The position numbers and the translations under genes were made by a program. Shown here in pieces: positions 8,429 to 17,427 of a DNA stretch of 64,000 bases. Numbering within the stretch: the first letter of the stretch is position 1; each line of letters opens with the position of its first letter. The notes beneath the pieces are model-generated. The model searched no databases. It had not been told where the DNA came from and saw only the letters and a program-made list of their open reading frames with translations. Source of the stretch: Akkermansia sp. (GTDB taxonomy: Bacteria > Verrucomicrobiota > Verrucomicrobiia > Verrucomicrobiales > Akkermansiaceae); assembly GCA_017477935.1 (NCBI GenBank), contig JAFVIC010000075.1, positions 26,267-90,266 on the forward strand. Reading direction: 5' to 3'.

Positions 8429-9990
8429 CAGTTCCCGCTGATCCCCAGCGCATTGAAGGTGATATTACGATTTACGGCATTCAGGTAAGCGCGGGCAGAA
8501 GCCTCGATAACGTCCGTTGCAGCCCCCTTGCCGGAAATAGGCTTGCAACCGCTCTCGCAGTCACCGAACTGCACCTTCACGCTCACTTCGCCGAGGGCGT
8601 CCTGACCGGTGGAGGTAGCGCGCACGTTGTAGTCCACCAGCTCACCGTGGGTCTGGGTGATTCGGTCGATAGCCTTGAAGCAGGCATTCACCGGGCCGTT
8701 ACCAATGGCGCAGTCGGTGTACTCCTCATCATCTTTCACCAGAGTGACGGTAGCCGTGGGGCGGGCGGAATCGCCACCAATGAACTGGATGTGGCTCATC
8801 TTCCACACACCGTTACTGGTGTCGAGAGAGTCATCCACCAGCGAGGAGAGGTCATCGTCATACACGAACTTCTTGCTGTCGCCCACTTTCTTGAATCGCT
8901 CAAATACGGCGCTCAACTCATCGTTGGAAAGGGTGTGGCCCAGCTTCTCCAGTCGGGCTTTCACAGCTGCGCGACCGGAGTGCTTGGTGAGCGGAAGCTC
9001 CGTCTCGCCCCAGCCGACTTCCACGGGGTCGATGATTTCGTACGTCTCACGCTTGGCGAGAATACCGTGCTGGTGAATACCCGAGGAGTGGGCAAAGGCG
9101 TTCTCGCCCACGATGGCCTTGGAACGCTGCACGAGCATACCGCTCATGCGGGTCACCACGCGGCTGGTCTTCACGATTTCGCGGGTGTTGAGGTTGTGGG
9201 GCTGGCTTCCCTTCTCGAAGCCGAAAGGCTCGGGGCGGGTTGAGAGCGCCATGGCCACCTCCTCAATAGCGGTGTTACCGGCGCGCTCGCCAATGCCATT
9301 GATAGTACCCTCCACCTGGCGTGCACCGGCATGCACGGCAGCCAGCGAATTCGCCACAGCCATACCGATATCGTTGTGACAGTGCACGGAAATAACGGCC
9401 TTGTCAATATTCTTCACATTGTCCTTCAGGTACTTGATGATGGCAAAGTACTCAGTCGGCGTAGTGAAGCCAACGGTATCGGGAATGTTCACGGTGGTGG
9501 CACCGGCATCGATAACGGCCTCCACGACCTGAGCAAGATAGTCATGCTCCGTGCGGCTGGCGTCCTCCGCCGAGAACTCCACGTCATTCACCAGGCTCTT
9601 GGCCAGCTTCACACCGGCCACAGCCATCTCGATAATCTCCTCCTTGCTCTTCTTGAGCTTAAACTCGCGGTGCAGCGGGCTCGTGGCCAGGAACACATGA
9701 ATTCGCCCGCGCTCCCCGGCAGGTGCCACGGCGGCAGCAGCCTGGCGAATGTCATTCTCCACGCAGCGGGCCAGACCGGCTATGCGGCACTTCTTCACCG
9801 TGCGGGCAATCGTGTGCACAGACTCAAAGTCACCGTCCGAAATGCAGGGGAAACCGGCCTCAATCACATCCACACCTAGCTTTTCGAGCTGACGTGCAAC
9901 CTCCAGCTTCTGGCGGAGATTCATGGAAGCTCCCGGACACTGTTCACCATCGCGCAGCGTGGTATCGAAGAATAATACTTTGTCGCTCAT
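8428..9990 (-). CDS. leuA: 2-isopropylmalate synthase
   Basis: Condenses acetyl-CoA with 2-oxoisovalerate, the first committed step of leucine synthesis. The 520-residue product has the HMGL-like TIM barrel with the DTTLRDGEQ motif (residues 9-17), the metal-binding HCHNDIGMA motif and the GERAGNTAIEE motif. It also has the C-terminal LeuA regulatory domain for leucine feedback (from about residue 380), with the D-Y-N-V-R-A-T-S-x-G-x-D-A-L-G-E strand pattern. Its length matches the bacterial type of about 510-520 residues. It leads an operon with pth and is divergent from the GH84 gene. No leader peptide or T-box was seen upstream. Confidence 0.96.
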   Translation of the reverse strand: MSDKVLFFDTTLRDGEQCPGASMNLRQKLEVARQLEKLGVDVIEAGFPCISDGDFESVHTIARTVKKCRIAGLARCVENDIRQAAAAVAPAGERGRIHVFLATSPLHREFKLKKSKEEIIEMAVAGVKLAKSLVNDVEFSAEDASRTEHDYLAQVVEAVIDAGATTVNIPDTVGFTTPTEYFAIIKYLKDNVKNIDKAVISVHCHNDIGMAVANSLAAVHAGARQVEGTINGIGERAGNTAIEEVAMALSTRPEPFGFEKGSQPHNLNTREIVKTSRVVTRMSGMLVQRSKAIVGENAFAHSSGIHQHGILAKRETYEIIDPVEVGWGETELPLTKHSGRAAVKARLEKLGHTLSNDELSAVFERFKKVGDSKKFVYDDDLSSLVDDSLDTSNGVWKMSHIQFIGGDSARPTATVTLVKDDEEYTDCAIGNGPVNACFKAIDRITQTHGELVDYNVRATSTGQDALGEVSVKVQFGDCESGCKPISGKGAATDVIEASARAYLNAVNRNITFNALGISGN

Positions 9991-10024
9991 AGCTAATGTT
10001 TGTGTTGATGTTTAAGGAACCTGC

Positions 10025-10052
10025 ATTTTACACACATTCTGAAAAAAATCAA
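10025..10052 (-). promoter_or_regulatory. Promoter of leuA-pth
   Basis: Minus strand: TTGATT (10052-10047), 16-nt spacer, TAAAAT (10030-10025). The leader to the ATG at 9990 would be about 28 nt. Confidence 0.65.
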
Positions 10053-10084
10053 GCCCTGAGCGCGTCACTTTCCACACTTTCTAC

Positions 10085-10113
10085 TTGCAGAGGGTCTCTG
10101 AAAATGCTACCCT
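10085..10113 (+). promoter_or_regulatory. Promoter of the GH84 gene
   Basis: TTGCAG (10085-10090), 17-nt spacer ending in TGC, TACCCT (10108-10113). Any start upstream of about 10120 is therefore excluded, and the ATG at 10169 is used after a leader of about 50 nt. Confidence 0.65.
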
Positions 10114-10168
10114 ACGGGATAGAAGCGCGATTTGCTCCCCAACGCGCCATGTTCAAAAAGATAATACC

Positions 10169-13033
10169 ATGAAACTTCGTTTCCGCAAACTCATCAGCAC
10201 CCTGTGCTGTGCGCTGGCCGTGGCCACTGCCGCCCTGCCCCAGTCACAGGCCGTTGTCATTTACCCCCATCCGCAGCACAACGGGCTGCGCTCCGTCACC
10301 ACCAAAGTGACCGATGTACAGGTTCTGCTGCGCACCCCTGAAAGCAAGGGGAAAATGTGGGACAGGCTGCCCGCTGTTGCCGAGGGGTACGCCATCGACA
10401 TCACCCCGGGTAAGCTCACCATCTATGCGAATGACGAAAGCGGGGTCTACTACGCCCGCCAGAGCATCATTCAGATGCTCTACAACGTGGAAGACGCCAC
10501 GCTGGCTCACAACGATGTGTTTGCCGACAAGACACTGCGCGAGGTTACGCGCCTGGGCGAGCTGCCCATGGGGATTGTTGTCGACTGGCCCGACCTTCCC
10601 GCACGCGGCATAGTGGAGGGCTACTACGGAGCTCCGTGGAGTTTCGAGGCTCGCTGCTCGATGTTCCGCTTCATGGGGCGCAACAAGATGAATACCTACA
10701 TCTACGCCCCGAAAGATGACCCCTACCACCACGGCCTCGGCTGCTATGAGCCCTACCCTGCCTCCAAGGCTGCCGAGCTGTCAGATTTGGTGAAATATGC
10801 CCGGCGGCACCATGTGCGTTTTGTATGGGCCATTCACCCGGCTAACACCGTAAACTGGAATAACAACGGCGGCAAACCGCAGCTCGATGCCCTGTGCGAT
10901 AAATTGAAGCAGATGTACGACCTGGGCGTGCGCGACTTCGGGGTGCTGGTAGATGATTCGAGCGGTGAAATCGGCAAGGCCGAGCGACAGGTGCAGCTCA
11001 CCAACTACATACTCGAAAACTTCATCCGCAAGCACCCGGACGTCAACCAGACCCTCATCATGTGCCCCACCGGCTACAACCGCAGCTGGACCAACACACA
11101 GTTCCTGCAGACTCTCGGCAAGGGGCTCGATAAATCCATACCTACCATGTGGACCGGTGACACCGTGGTACACGACATCACTCTGGAAGGCCAGAAATGG
11201 GTGAATGAGCAGGTAAAGCGCCCCACCTTCATCTGGTGGAACTGGCCCTGCAATGACTTCAAGCGCAGCCGCCTGTCCATGGGTCGCACCTATGGGCTCG
11301 ATACCGACCCCGACATGAAGAACCAGATGAGCGGGTTCGTGGCCAACCCCATGGAACATGCCGAGGCCAGCAAGGTCGGCCTGTTCGGTGTGGCGAACTA
11401 TACGTGGAATATTGAAGATTTCGAGTCCAATACCACCTGGGATGCCGGCATACGCCGTCTCTACCCCATGCACCGCGATGCCATGAAGGTATTCTGCGCG
11501 CACAATTCTTACCTGCTGCCCAACGGCCACGGCTACTACCGTGAGGAATCCGTGCACATTGCCGATACGGCCAATCAGTTCATCGCCAGCCTGCAAGCGA
11601 ATAAACCCGACAAGAAGGCTGCCCAGCTGCTCCAGATAGAATTCGACCGCATGGTCAGCGCCGCCCGCGAACTCAAGCATACACAGAACCCCATCGCCGG
11701 ACTCTGCACCGAAATTCGCCCCTGGCTCGATCAGTTCGAGCTGACAGGCATAGCCGGTTCATCCATCATGACCACCTTCGCGGCGAAAGATGATTACGCC
11801 TTCCACTACTTCTTCGACACCGTGCAGGCTATGTACGACATGCGCTCCACCCTGCGCAATGAATGGAGCCACAGCGGCGTACGACAGGTAGATGATGTCG
11901 AGGTAGCCGCCTTCGCCATGACCCCGGTGGTGAACGCGGCCTTTGCCTACCTCAACTCGCGCGTCTACGCCGAACTTTCCGGACAGGAACGCCCGGTGCC
12001 CAAATTCTCAGCCTCCACAGGCAACGCCGCGAAGGAACCTGCCAAGCTCATGGATGGCCGCCCCACTACCTTCTGGTCGAATGACGCCCGCCAGCAGGCA
12101 GGCCAGTGGTACAGCCTTGACCACGGTTCCCCCATCAATATCAACAACATCTGCCTCATCACCGGTGGCCCCCGGGCAAACGACCACCCCAATTGCGTGC
12201 AGTTCGAGCTCTCCGATGACGGGCAGACATGGACCCCCATCGGCGCACCCCAGCGCGGCAACATGGCCATCGTCAACCTCTCCAAAGAACCGGCTCGCGC
12301 GCGCTACGTGAGATTCCGAATCACCGAACCGCGCCGTAACTGGCTTTCTATCTGCGAGTTCGCAGTCAACCGCAGCTTGCCGCCATACGTTGACAGCACC
12401 GTCATCGGCACCAATCTCACGGCCTATAGTAATAAGGGAGATATCGGCATCAACCGCGTGATGGAAGTCAGCACACTCAAAGCCGGCGGTCATATCTCCC
12501 TCGAGCTACCCAGCCCGGTATACCCCGAATGGATAGAGCTTAACCTCGAAAACCCCAACCTCATGACCTGGGGTTCAGTCGAACTCACCCTTGAGTCAGG
12601 CCGCACCGTGCAGCTGCAGGGAGCTGTACGCAACAACCGCCTCTATATCCCCAAGAGCGAACTGCCCGCCGAGCGCGTATCTTCTCTACACGTCGTCAAC
12701 AAGGGAAACACCGCACAGCAAATCAAGGTTACTATCTTCCGCTTAGGTATTACGGAGGGGGCCTTCGACACTGACACCCGCACCATTACGGATGCCGACA
12801 TCGCCACGAGCTACCTCTGCTCGAAGGCCGCTCTCGATGTCACCCTGCCCATTCCCGAGGGCTCAACTGAGCTCATTCTCGTCGGCAATGCCGCCTGGAA
12901 CATCACGAATGCCACCCTCACCCGCGAGGGCGAACACGTGCGCCGCTACAAGCTCACCCCGGGTGCCTCGTCCGTGCGTATTACCCACCCCAAACAGGAG
13001 CAGACTTTCTTGAACGAAGCCATCTTCAGATAA
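10169..13033 (+). CDS. Secreted GH84 beta-N-acetylglucosaminidase with CBM32
   Basis: Hydrolyses terminal beta-linked N-acetylglucosamine from glycans, probably mucin or other host glycans at the cell surface. The 954-residue product has a signal peptide (residues 1-28). A GH20b-like N-terminal domain (30-150) follows. The GH84 barrel begins with RGIVEGYYGAPWSFEAR, and the FGVLVDDSSGE segment carries the adjacent Asp pair used in substrate-assisted catalysis. Near residue 610 a discoidin-type CBM32 begins (FSASTGNAAKEPAKLMDG, then TTFWSNDA, then YVRFRITEP). The C-terminal 200 residues are beta-rich. The first ATG after the promoter begins the signal peptide. It ends at a strong hairpin. Substrate preference is inferred from family and context. 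Confidence 0.92.
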   Translation: MKLRFRKLISTLCCALAVATAALPQSQAVVIYPHPQHNGLRSVTTKVTDVQVLLRTPESKGKMWDRLPAVAEGYAIDITPGKLTIYANDESGVYYARQSIIQMLYNVEDATLAHNDVFADKTLREVTRLGELPMGIVVDWPDLPARGIVEGYYGAPWSFEARCSMFRFMGRNKMNTYIYAPKDDPYHHGLGCYEPYPASKAAELSDLVKYARRHHVRFVWAIHPANTVNWNNNGGKPQLDALCDKLKQMYDLGVRDFGVLVDDSSGEIGKAERQVQLTNYILENFIRKHPDVNQTLIMCPTGYNRSWTNTQFLQTLGKGLDKSIPTMWTGDTVVHDITLEGQKWVNEQVKRPTFIWWNWPCNDFKRSRLSMGRTYGLDTDPDMKNQMSGFVANPMEHAEASKVGLFGVANYTWNIEDFESNTTWDAGIRRLYPMHRDAMKVFCAHNSYLLPNGHGYYREESVHIADTANQFIASLQANKPDKKAAQLLQIEFDRMVSAARELKHTQNPIAGLCTEIRPWLDQFELTGIAGSSIMTTFAAKDDYAFHYFFDTVQAMYDMRSTLRNEWSHSGVRQVDDVEVAAFAMTPVVNAAFAYLNSRVYAELSGQERPVPKFSASTGNAAKEPAKLMDGRPTTFWSNDARQQAGQWYSLDHGSPININNICLITGGPRANDHPNCVQFELSDDGQTWTPIGAPQRGNMAIVNLSKEPARARYVRFRITEPRRNWLSICEFAVNRSLPPYVDSTVIGTNLTAYSNKGDIGINRVMEVSTLKAGGHISLELPSPVYPEWIELNLENPNLMTWGSVELTLESGRTVQLQGAVRNNRLYIPKSELPAERVSSLHVVNKGNTAQQIKVTIFRLGITEGAFDTDTRTITDADIATSYLCSKAALDVTLPIPEGSTELILVGNAAWNITNATLTREGEHVRRYKLTPGASSVRITHPKQEQTFLNEAIFR

Positions 13034-13058
13034 TCCGCCCCGGGTCACAGACCTGAAA

Positions 13059-13097
13059 AAACGACCTTTCATGAAACACATTCATGAAAGGTCGTTT
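13059..13097. terminator. Bidirectional terminator
   Basis: A perfect 17-bp stem, AAACGACCTTTCATGAA (13059-13075) with its complement at 13081-13097, and a 5-nt loop. The minus-strand reading is followed by TTTTTTC. It separates the convergent genes ending at 13033 and 13149. Confidence 0.8.
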
Positions 13098-13148
13098 GCT
13101 ATAGGGAATTTTATAGTAACTCTTTGTTGCTTATATCCTTATAAGCAA

Positions 13149-14069
13149 TCAGGCTTCATCACCGGAATCCGCAACATCTTCCCCATCAATCTCAAGCTCA
13201 GGAGCTTGGGGGAGATTCGGGCGGGGAGCCGGCTGGCGATAACGAGCAGCCTCAAGCAAGAACAACTCAGCCACGCGGAAAGCACGGCGAGAAGCTTCAG
13301 CAGCCGTGCGATCATCCATCAACGCCAGGCCCTCTTCGGTCACCTCACCGAGGTAGATTTTCCAGGCGCGGCGCACAAGCTCATCGGAATCCACCTTGAT
13401 GGGTGAAGGCTGCTGCTGAGGGGTGTCATTCTCGCGGTTGCGGCGGTTGCGACGGCGTTTACGGCGATTCTTACCACCACCGCCACCTTCATTTCCACCG
13501 ACTACCTCAGGCAGTGCGAAACCGGGAGCCGGCTCAAGAGCCGGGAAATCACGTGGGTCAGGCTCGCGCTCGGAATTATCGCGCTTGTTATCACGCTTAT
13601 CGTCGCGGCGGTTGTTGTCGGGACGGGGAGCGGGGGCCGGAGCGGGCTGCTCTTTCTTCTCGGGAGCAGGGGGCGGAGCGGGCTGCTCCTTCTTCTCGGG
13701 AGCGGGGGCCGGAGCGGGCTGCTCCTTCTTCTCGGGAGCGGGGGCCGGAGCGGGCTGCTCCTTCTTCTCGGGAGCGGGGGTCGGAGCTTCTGCTACTTTG
13801 CCCGATTTTTTAGCGCGCGGCTTACGGGCGCTTTTGGGAGCGGGAGCGGGAGCGGCGGGAGCGGTACCCTCGGCCGTGCCGGTTTTGTCTGCCTTTTTCG
13901 TGCGGGGCTTGCGCGCAGGCTTCTCGGCGGGAGCAGCAACAGCAGCGCTCTCAGCGGCGGCGGGCTTGGCAGCACCCTTGCGGGCGGCAGTCTTGCGGGG
14001 AGCTCGCGACTTGGCAGCGGGCTTCACCTCAGCGGCGGGGGTGGGGGTGTTCTTTTCTTCTGCGTCCAT
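13149..14069 (-). CDS. Ala/Pro/Lys-rich basic repeat protein
   Basis: The 306-residue product (from the ATG at 14069; an alternative ATG is at 14096) is largely disordered. Residues 1-95 are rich in Ala, Lys and Pro with KPAAKSRAPRK-type motifs resembling histone H1-like or nucleoid tails. Four copies of a 12-residue EKKEQPAPAPAP unit follow, then an Asp/Arg-rich stretch, a Gly run, and a very basic RRKRRRNRRNR patch. The last ~75 residues contain a predicted helical domain (ELVRRAWKIYLGEVTEEGLALM). Nucleic-acid binding is likely from composition. The ATG at 14096 would overlap the stop of the deacetylase gene, suggesting a shared operon. No named family is recognised. Confidence 0.75.
   Translation of the reverse strand: MDAEEKNTPTPAAEVKPAAKSRAPRKTAARKGAAKPAAAESAAVAAPAEKPARKPRTKKADKTGTAEGTAPAAPAPAPKSARKPRAKKSGKVAEAPTPAPEKKEQPAPAPAPEKKEQPAPAPAPEKKEQPAPPPAPEKKEQPAPAPAPRPDNNRRDDKRDNKRDNSEREPDPRDFPALEPAPGFALPEVVGGNEGGGGGKNRRKRRRNRRNRENDTPQQQPSPIKVDSDELVRRAWKIYLGEVTEEGLALMDDRTAAEASRRAFRVAELFLLEAARYRQPAPRPNLPQAPELEIDGEDVADSGDEA
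13637..13785. repeat. 36-nt in-frame tandem repeat, about four copies
   Basis: Four near-identical 36-nt units encode EKKEQPAPAPAP inside the basic repeat protein. Two units are almost identical in DNA; another carries Ala-to-Pro and small silent changes. Confidence 0.85.
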
Positions 14070-14092
14070 GATATGCGGAATGTAGAATATGG

Positions 14093-15385
14093 TCATTGTT
14101 CAACGTTCACATTCCGGTCGGTACTGAAAGACCATTCCGCACGGTGGCGGGTGCCGTCTTTCGTTTTCCAGGAGATATGAACGGAGATGTATGGCATGTA
14201 AATGCGGCAGGGAGAGGTCCACTGAATGGTGCGTGTGGCGGCATCCATCTGGGCGGGCACCCTGCCAAAACCGCTCACCAGCATGCGAACGGAGGAAAGG
14301 TCCAAATCAGCAACACTGTCGAGCCGGGCACTGATAGTCGGCAGCTTGCAAGATACGACTTCCCCGGGAAGGGGCAAAACAGGGAACGGCGGGGCTGGTG
14401 TACCACTCACCAGCTGTCCCGGTTGGGAGGCAGCCGAAGCAACGGGGGCACCATCACCACCGCTGAAATCAATAGCGTGCCGGAAAATAGAGGGATCCGT
14501 ACCGAACACCATGTAGCGGTCTATGCGCAGAGGGTCTGTCTCTGTGGTGACCTTTCGGGGTATCACGGTGAAAGCTGCCACGTAACCATGGCCGGGCAGG
14601 CTGTTCACCATGGCAGCATCATTATAACCACCGGGGAAACAATAAGTATTGAGCGCACCGAAAAGTTCCTGCAGTCGCTCACGAGAACCACCCAGCTCCT
14701 TGTTAATGAATGCAGTGTAAGAAGCCTCACCCGCACGCTGATATCGCTGCCAGGTGCTGGGGTAGGGATGGGTGGCCGAGTGACTGCCGATTGTGGCGCC
14801 GTTCTCCATCATCTCCCGAATCATGGCCGGTGACATACTGTCACCGCGCCCGCTGATATAGCGGGTGTACAGGAAAAGATGGAAGGGGTAACCAAACTCG
14901 CGGAAAATGGGATAGGCATCCGTATAAACACTACGCCAGCCGTCATCGAGCGTGATAAGAGCACAGCGCTCAGGCAGGCGGCGCTCCCCGAGCAGCCACT
15001 CAAGGAATTCAGGCATGCTGATAACAGTGATTTTCTCACGGCGAAGTTTCTCCATCTGCTCGCGCAGCTCACCGGTGCGCAAAAGCATCTCCGACACCGG
15101 GCGGGTGTAACTGAAATTGTGATACCCCAGAACGGCAACACGGGTTTTCTCCCGCTCCACAAGAGGGCCGAGAAAGCGCTGCTCCGCCGGGGTAGCCGTT
15201 GCAGGTGCAGCCACCTCGGCTCTGCCATCATTCTTTTTGCCGGGTGCAGGGCGAGCCGGTTGGCGCGAGGAACCATGCCGAGCCTCGAGCGCAAAGGGGT
15301 CAGGCGTAAGTGGCGGGGGGTCATACATCTGCCCCCAGACCAGCTGGCACACCAACAATACCACTATATACGCGCAGCGCTTCAT
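14093..15385 (-). CDS. Secreted polysaccharide deacetylase (CE4, NodB-like)
   Basis: Predicted to remove N- or O-acetyl groups from a polysaccharide in the periplasm. The 430-residue product has a signal peptide (residues 1-18, VLLVCQLVWG). The NodB homology domain starts near residue 85 (VAVLGYHNFS). It has the catalytic/metal TLDDGW motif (TFDDG in the family) near 145 and the metal-binding SHSATHPYPS motif near 195, followed by the CFPGGYN segment. The C-terminal ~100 residues form an extra beta-rich domain. This layout resembles PgaB/IcaB-type deacetylases, but the substrate is unknown. The start is supported by TTGCTA-16-TATGAT ending 8 nt upstream. Confidence 0.88.
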   Translation of the reverse strand: MKRCAYIVVLLVCQLVWGQMYDPPPLTPDPFALEARHGSSRQPARPAPGKKNDGRAEVAAPATATPAEQRFLGPLVEREKTRVAVLGYHNFSYTRPVSEMLLRTGELREQMEKLRREKITVISMPEFLEWLLGERRLPERCALITLDDGWRSVYTDAYPIFREFGYPFHLFLYTRYISGRGDSMSPAMIREMMENGATIGSHSATHPYPSTWQRYQRAGEASYTAFINKELGGSRERLQELFGALNTYCFPGGYNDAAMVNSLPGHGYVAAFTVIPRKVTTETDPLRIDRYMVFGTDPSIFRHAIDFSGGDGAPVASAASQPGQLVSGTPAPPFPVLPLPGEVVSCKLPTISARLDSVADLDLSSVRMLVSGFGRVPAQMDAATRTIQWTSPCRIYMPYISVHISWKTKDGTRHRAEWSFSTDRNVNVEQ

Positions 15386-15393
15386 GAAGCTTA

Positions 15394-15421
15394 ATCATAG
15401 CACATCTACGCGTTATAGCAA
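15394..15421 (-). promoter_or_regulatory. Promoter of the deacetylase operon, leaderless type
   Basis: Minus strand: TTGCTA (15421-15416), 16-nt spacer ending TGC, TATGAT (15399-15394), then 8 nt to the ATG at 15385. Confidence 0.7.
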
Positions 15422-15487
15422 GCTTATAGTATGTCAGGTTCAGCTAAACTTACACGCGATTATGACGAAAGCCACCATCTCCCCGGC

Positions 15488-15518
15488 AAAAAAAAGGCCG
15501 CTACCATCGGTAGCGACC
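15488..15518 (-). terminator. Rho-independent terminator of the mini-lipoprotein gene
   Basis: On the minus strand a 10-bp stem with one mismatch (15518-15509 with 15505-15496) is followed by eight T residues (15495-15488). Confidence 0.85.
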
Positions 15519-15552
15519 CCGGAAAACTTTCGTTTAAACAGCCGGTAAAAGC

Positions 15553-15723
15553 TTATTTACCCTTTTCATCGAACACCTTCACAGGCTCAGTGGGCTGAGC
15601 TTCAGGAAGCGGGTTGCAGTTCTTCGGCATGGGGTGCAGCTTGGGGGCAGACTGCGACTGGCAGCAGCAGGAGCTGAACCCTACAGCGCAGGCAACGGCA
15701 AGAATCAGAGTTGTTACTTTCAT
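15553..15723 (-). CDS. Mini-lipoprotein, 56 residues
   Basis: A 56-residue ORF begins MKVTTLILAVACAVGFSSCC. This is a basic start, a hydrophobic stretch and a Cys after FSS that can serve as a lipobox (Cys19). The mature peptide is short and polar, rich in Pro, Lys and Cys (HPMPKNCNPLPEAQP). It has its own promoter (TTGACT-17-TTAACT, 15785-15757) and a strong terminator right after the stop, so it is a complete small transcription unit. It resembles entericidin-like or other tiny envelope lipoproteins only in size. Function unknown. Confidence 0.75.
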   Translation of the reverse strand: MKVTTLILAVACAVGFSSCCCQSQSAPKLHPMPKNCNPLPEAQPTEPVKVFDEKGK

Positions 15724-15756
15724 AAAAAAATGTCGATATGGAAGTTATCGCTGAAC

Positions 15757-15785
15757 AGTTAAACACATTTTCCGCCATAAGTCAA
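15757..15785 (-). promoter_or_regulatory. Promoter of the mini-lipoprotein gene
   Basis: Minus strand: TTGACT (15785-15780), 17-nt spacer, TTAACT (15762-15757). The leader is about 27 nt. Confidence 0.55.
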
Positions 15786-15826
15786 CCTTTAATTCTACAT
15801 TTTTATATGTGTGACCCACAATATGC

Positions 15827-15855
15827 TTGCACGCGACATAGCGCTGTGCCATAAT
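15827..15855 (+). promoter_or_regulatory. Promoter of the AsmA-like gene
   Basis: TTGCAC (15827-15832), 17-nt spacer ending TGC, CATAAT (15850-15855). The ATG at 15871 is 15 nt downstream. This excludes the upstream in-frame GTG at 15811. Confidence 0.6.
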
Positions 15856-15870
15856 GCGCGCGTTCACACC

Positions 15871-17415
15871 ATGGCTCGCCGCAGACGCAGAAAAAGCACC
15901 TCAGCACGCAGACACAAGTCCACCACCGGCAACGCCGGGCGCAAATGGCTCACCGGCCTGGCAATCGCGCTGATTATCCTCATTCTCACCCCTATCATCG
16001 GCAGTTACCAACTGCTCAACTGGTTGCAGGGGGAGGGTTTCCGTGCCCGCCTGAGTGAAAAACTGGCAAACAGAGCACAAGCGGATGAAGTGAACATCCC
16101 CCACCCCCTGCATATTGATGATGAGCGAGTGAGTCTTCCCGCCATCGAGCTGCGGCGCTGCGACATGCTGCAACAGGCCACGGCCGAGCGAATCGTGGCC
16201 GATATTGATCGCGACCGCCTGATAAGCCGCGAACTTCTCATCAAAAAACTGACGATGGAGGAAGCAACCCTGCGCCTGGACAGCGATGCCGACGGCACAC
16301 TCCCCCCCATCCTCGAAGAAGACAACGGCCTGCTGAGCCGCCTGACACCGCGCACATTCAAATTACAGGCATTCGAATGCACCGATGCTGACGTGGAACT
16401 GCTGCTGAGCGAGAAACTCTACAGCCTGACAGGCTGCCGCGTATCCGCCGAGCCGCTCAGCAAAACCGGGAACGATGAATGGCAGATTAACATCGAGAAC
16501 GGCCGAGTACACACCCCGCTGAGTTACCTGAGCAACTGCAGTGTCAAATCCGCCACCCTGCTCAGCAGCAAAAAAGCCATTGCTCTCTCCGAATGCCGAT
16601 TCATGCTGACCCCCGGCGAGTTGAAGCTGAAGGGCAACTACAACCGCAACAACAAACAGTGGCACCTCGACCTGCGCGCCAACAAGGCCAATGTCGAGAG
16701 ACTGCTCAACAACGACTGGAAAAAACACCTCAGCGGCGAACTTTATGGCACCCTCAAAATCAACGGACAAGCCAAAGCCATCAAAAAAGCCGCCGGCAAC
16801 ATAGCCCTGCAACAAGCAGTCATAGAAGGGCTGCCCATCCTCTCAGACCTCACCATCGACAACACGCGCCCCTACCGCACCATATCACTCGAAAAAGCCG
16901 AGTGCCGCGTGAGTTACCCCTACTCCCGCCCCGGGCACAATATCAGCGATGCATGGCTTTTCGACAACATCGATATTCGCTCAACGGAGGGCACCCTGCT
17001 GGTGAAGGGCCACGTTATCATCTGCCCCGGCGGCGCCCTGCACGGCACACTGACCATCGGGTTGCCGGAAACCACCGTTGAACAGCTGACTGCCCTCGCC
17101 CCCGATATACCTGCCCAACTGTTTAATGCGAGCGGAGCCCCGGGTTACCGCTGGCTCAACATCAACCTCAGCGGCACAGTCGATGCCCCGCAAGAGGATC
17201 TCAGCGCCCGACTGCGCACCATACTGGCTGCCGCCCTGCCCCAGGCTGCTGCCGAGGCCGCCGGCAGCGCCGCCCGCACAGCAGGTGAGCTGCTCAACAG
17301 CCTACTCTCTCCGGCACCGGCGCCCCCCGAACCGACAGATTCCCCGACAAGCGAGCAGCCCGACAGCCCCGGGCTCATCCCCACCGCTACGGACGTTCTC
17401 GATATTATCTTCTGA
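15871..17415 (+). CDS. AsmA/TamB-like inner-membrane-anchored protein
   Basis: The 514-residue product has a very basic N-terminus (MARRRRRKSTSARRHK), one transmembrane segment near residues 27-50, and a long beta-rich periplasmic part. This order and the strand-rich repeats (LSECRFMLTPGELKLKGNY, LEKAECRVSY, TEGTLLVKGHV) resemble AsmA/TamB-type proteins involved in lipid or envelope transport. The similarity is of style, not a clear motif match. The C-terminal ~60 residues are Ala/Pro-rich. The IF-1-like gene follows 12 nt later, so the two are probably co-transcribed. Confidence 0.7.
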   Translation: MARRRRRKSTSARRHKSTTGNAGRKWLTGLAIALIILILTPIIGSYQLLNWLQGEGFRARLSEKLANRAQADEVNIPHPLHIDDERVSLPAIELRRCDMLQQATAERIVADIDRDRLISRELLIKKLTMEEATLRLDSDADGTLPPILEEDNGLLSRLTPRTFKLQAFECTDADVELLLSEKLYSLTGCRVSAEPLSKTGNDEWQINIENGRVHTPLSYLSNCSVKSATLLSSKKAIALSECRFMLTPGELKLKGNYNRNNKQWHLDLRANKANVERLLNNDWKKHLSGELYGTLKINGQAKAIKKAAGNIALQQAVIEGLPILSDLTIDNTRPYRTISLEKAECRVSYPYSRPGHNISDAWLFDNIDIRSTEGTLLVKGHVIICPGGALHGTLTIGLPETTVEQLTALAPDIPAQLFNASGAPGYRWLNINLSGTVDAPQEDLSARLRTILAAALPQAAAEAAGSAARTAGELLNSLLSPAPAPPEPTDSPTSEQPDSPGLIPTATDVLDIIF

Positions 17416-17427
17416 CCCCGCCCCATC

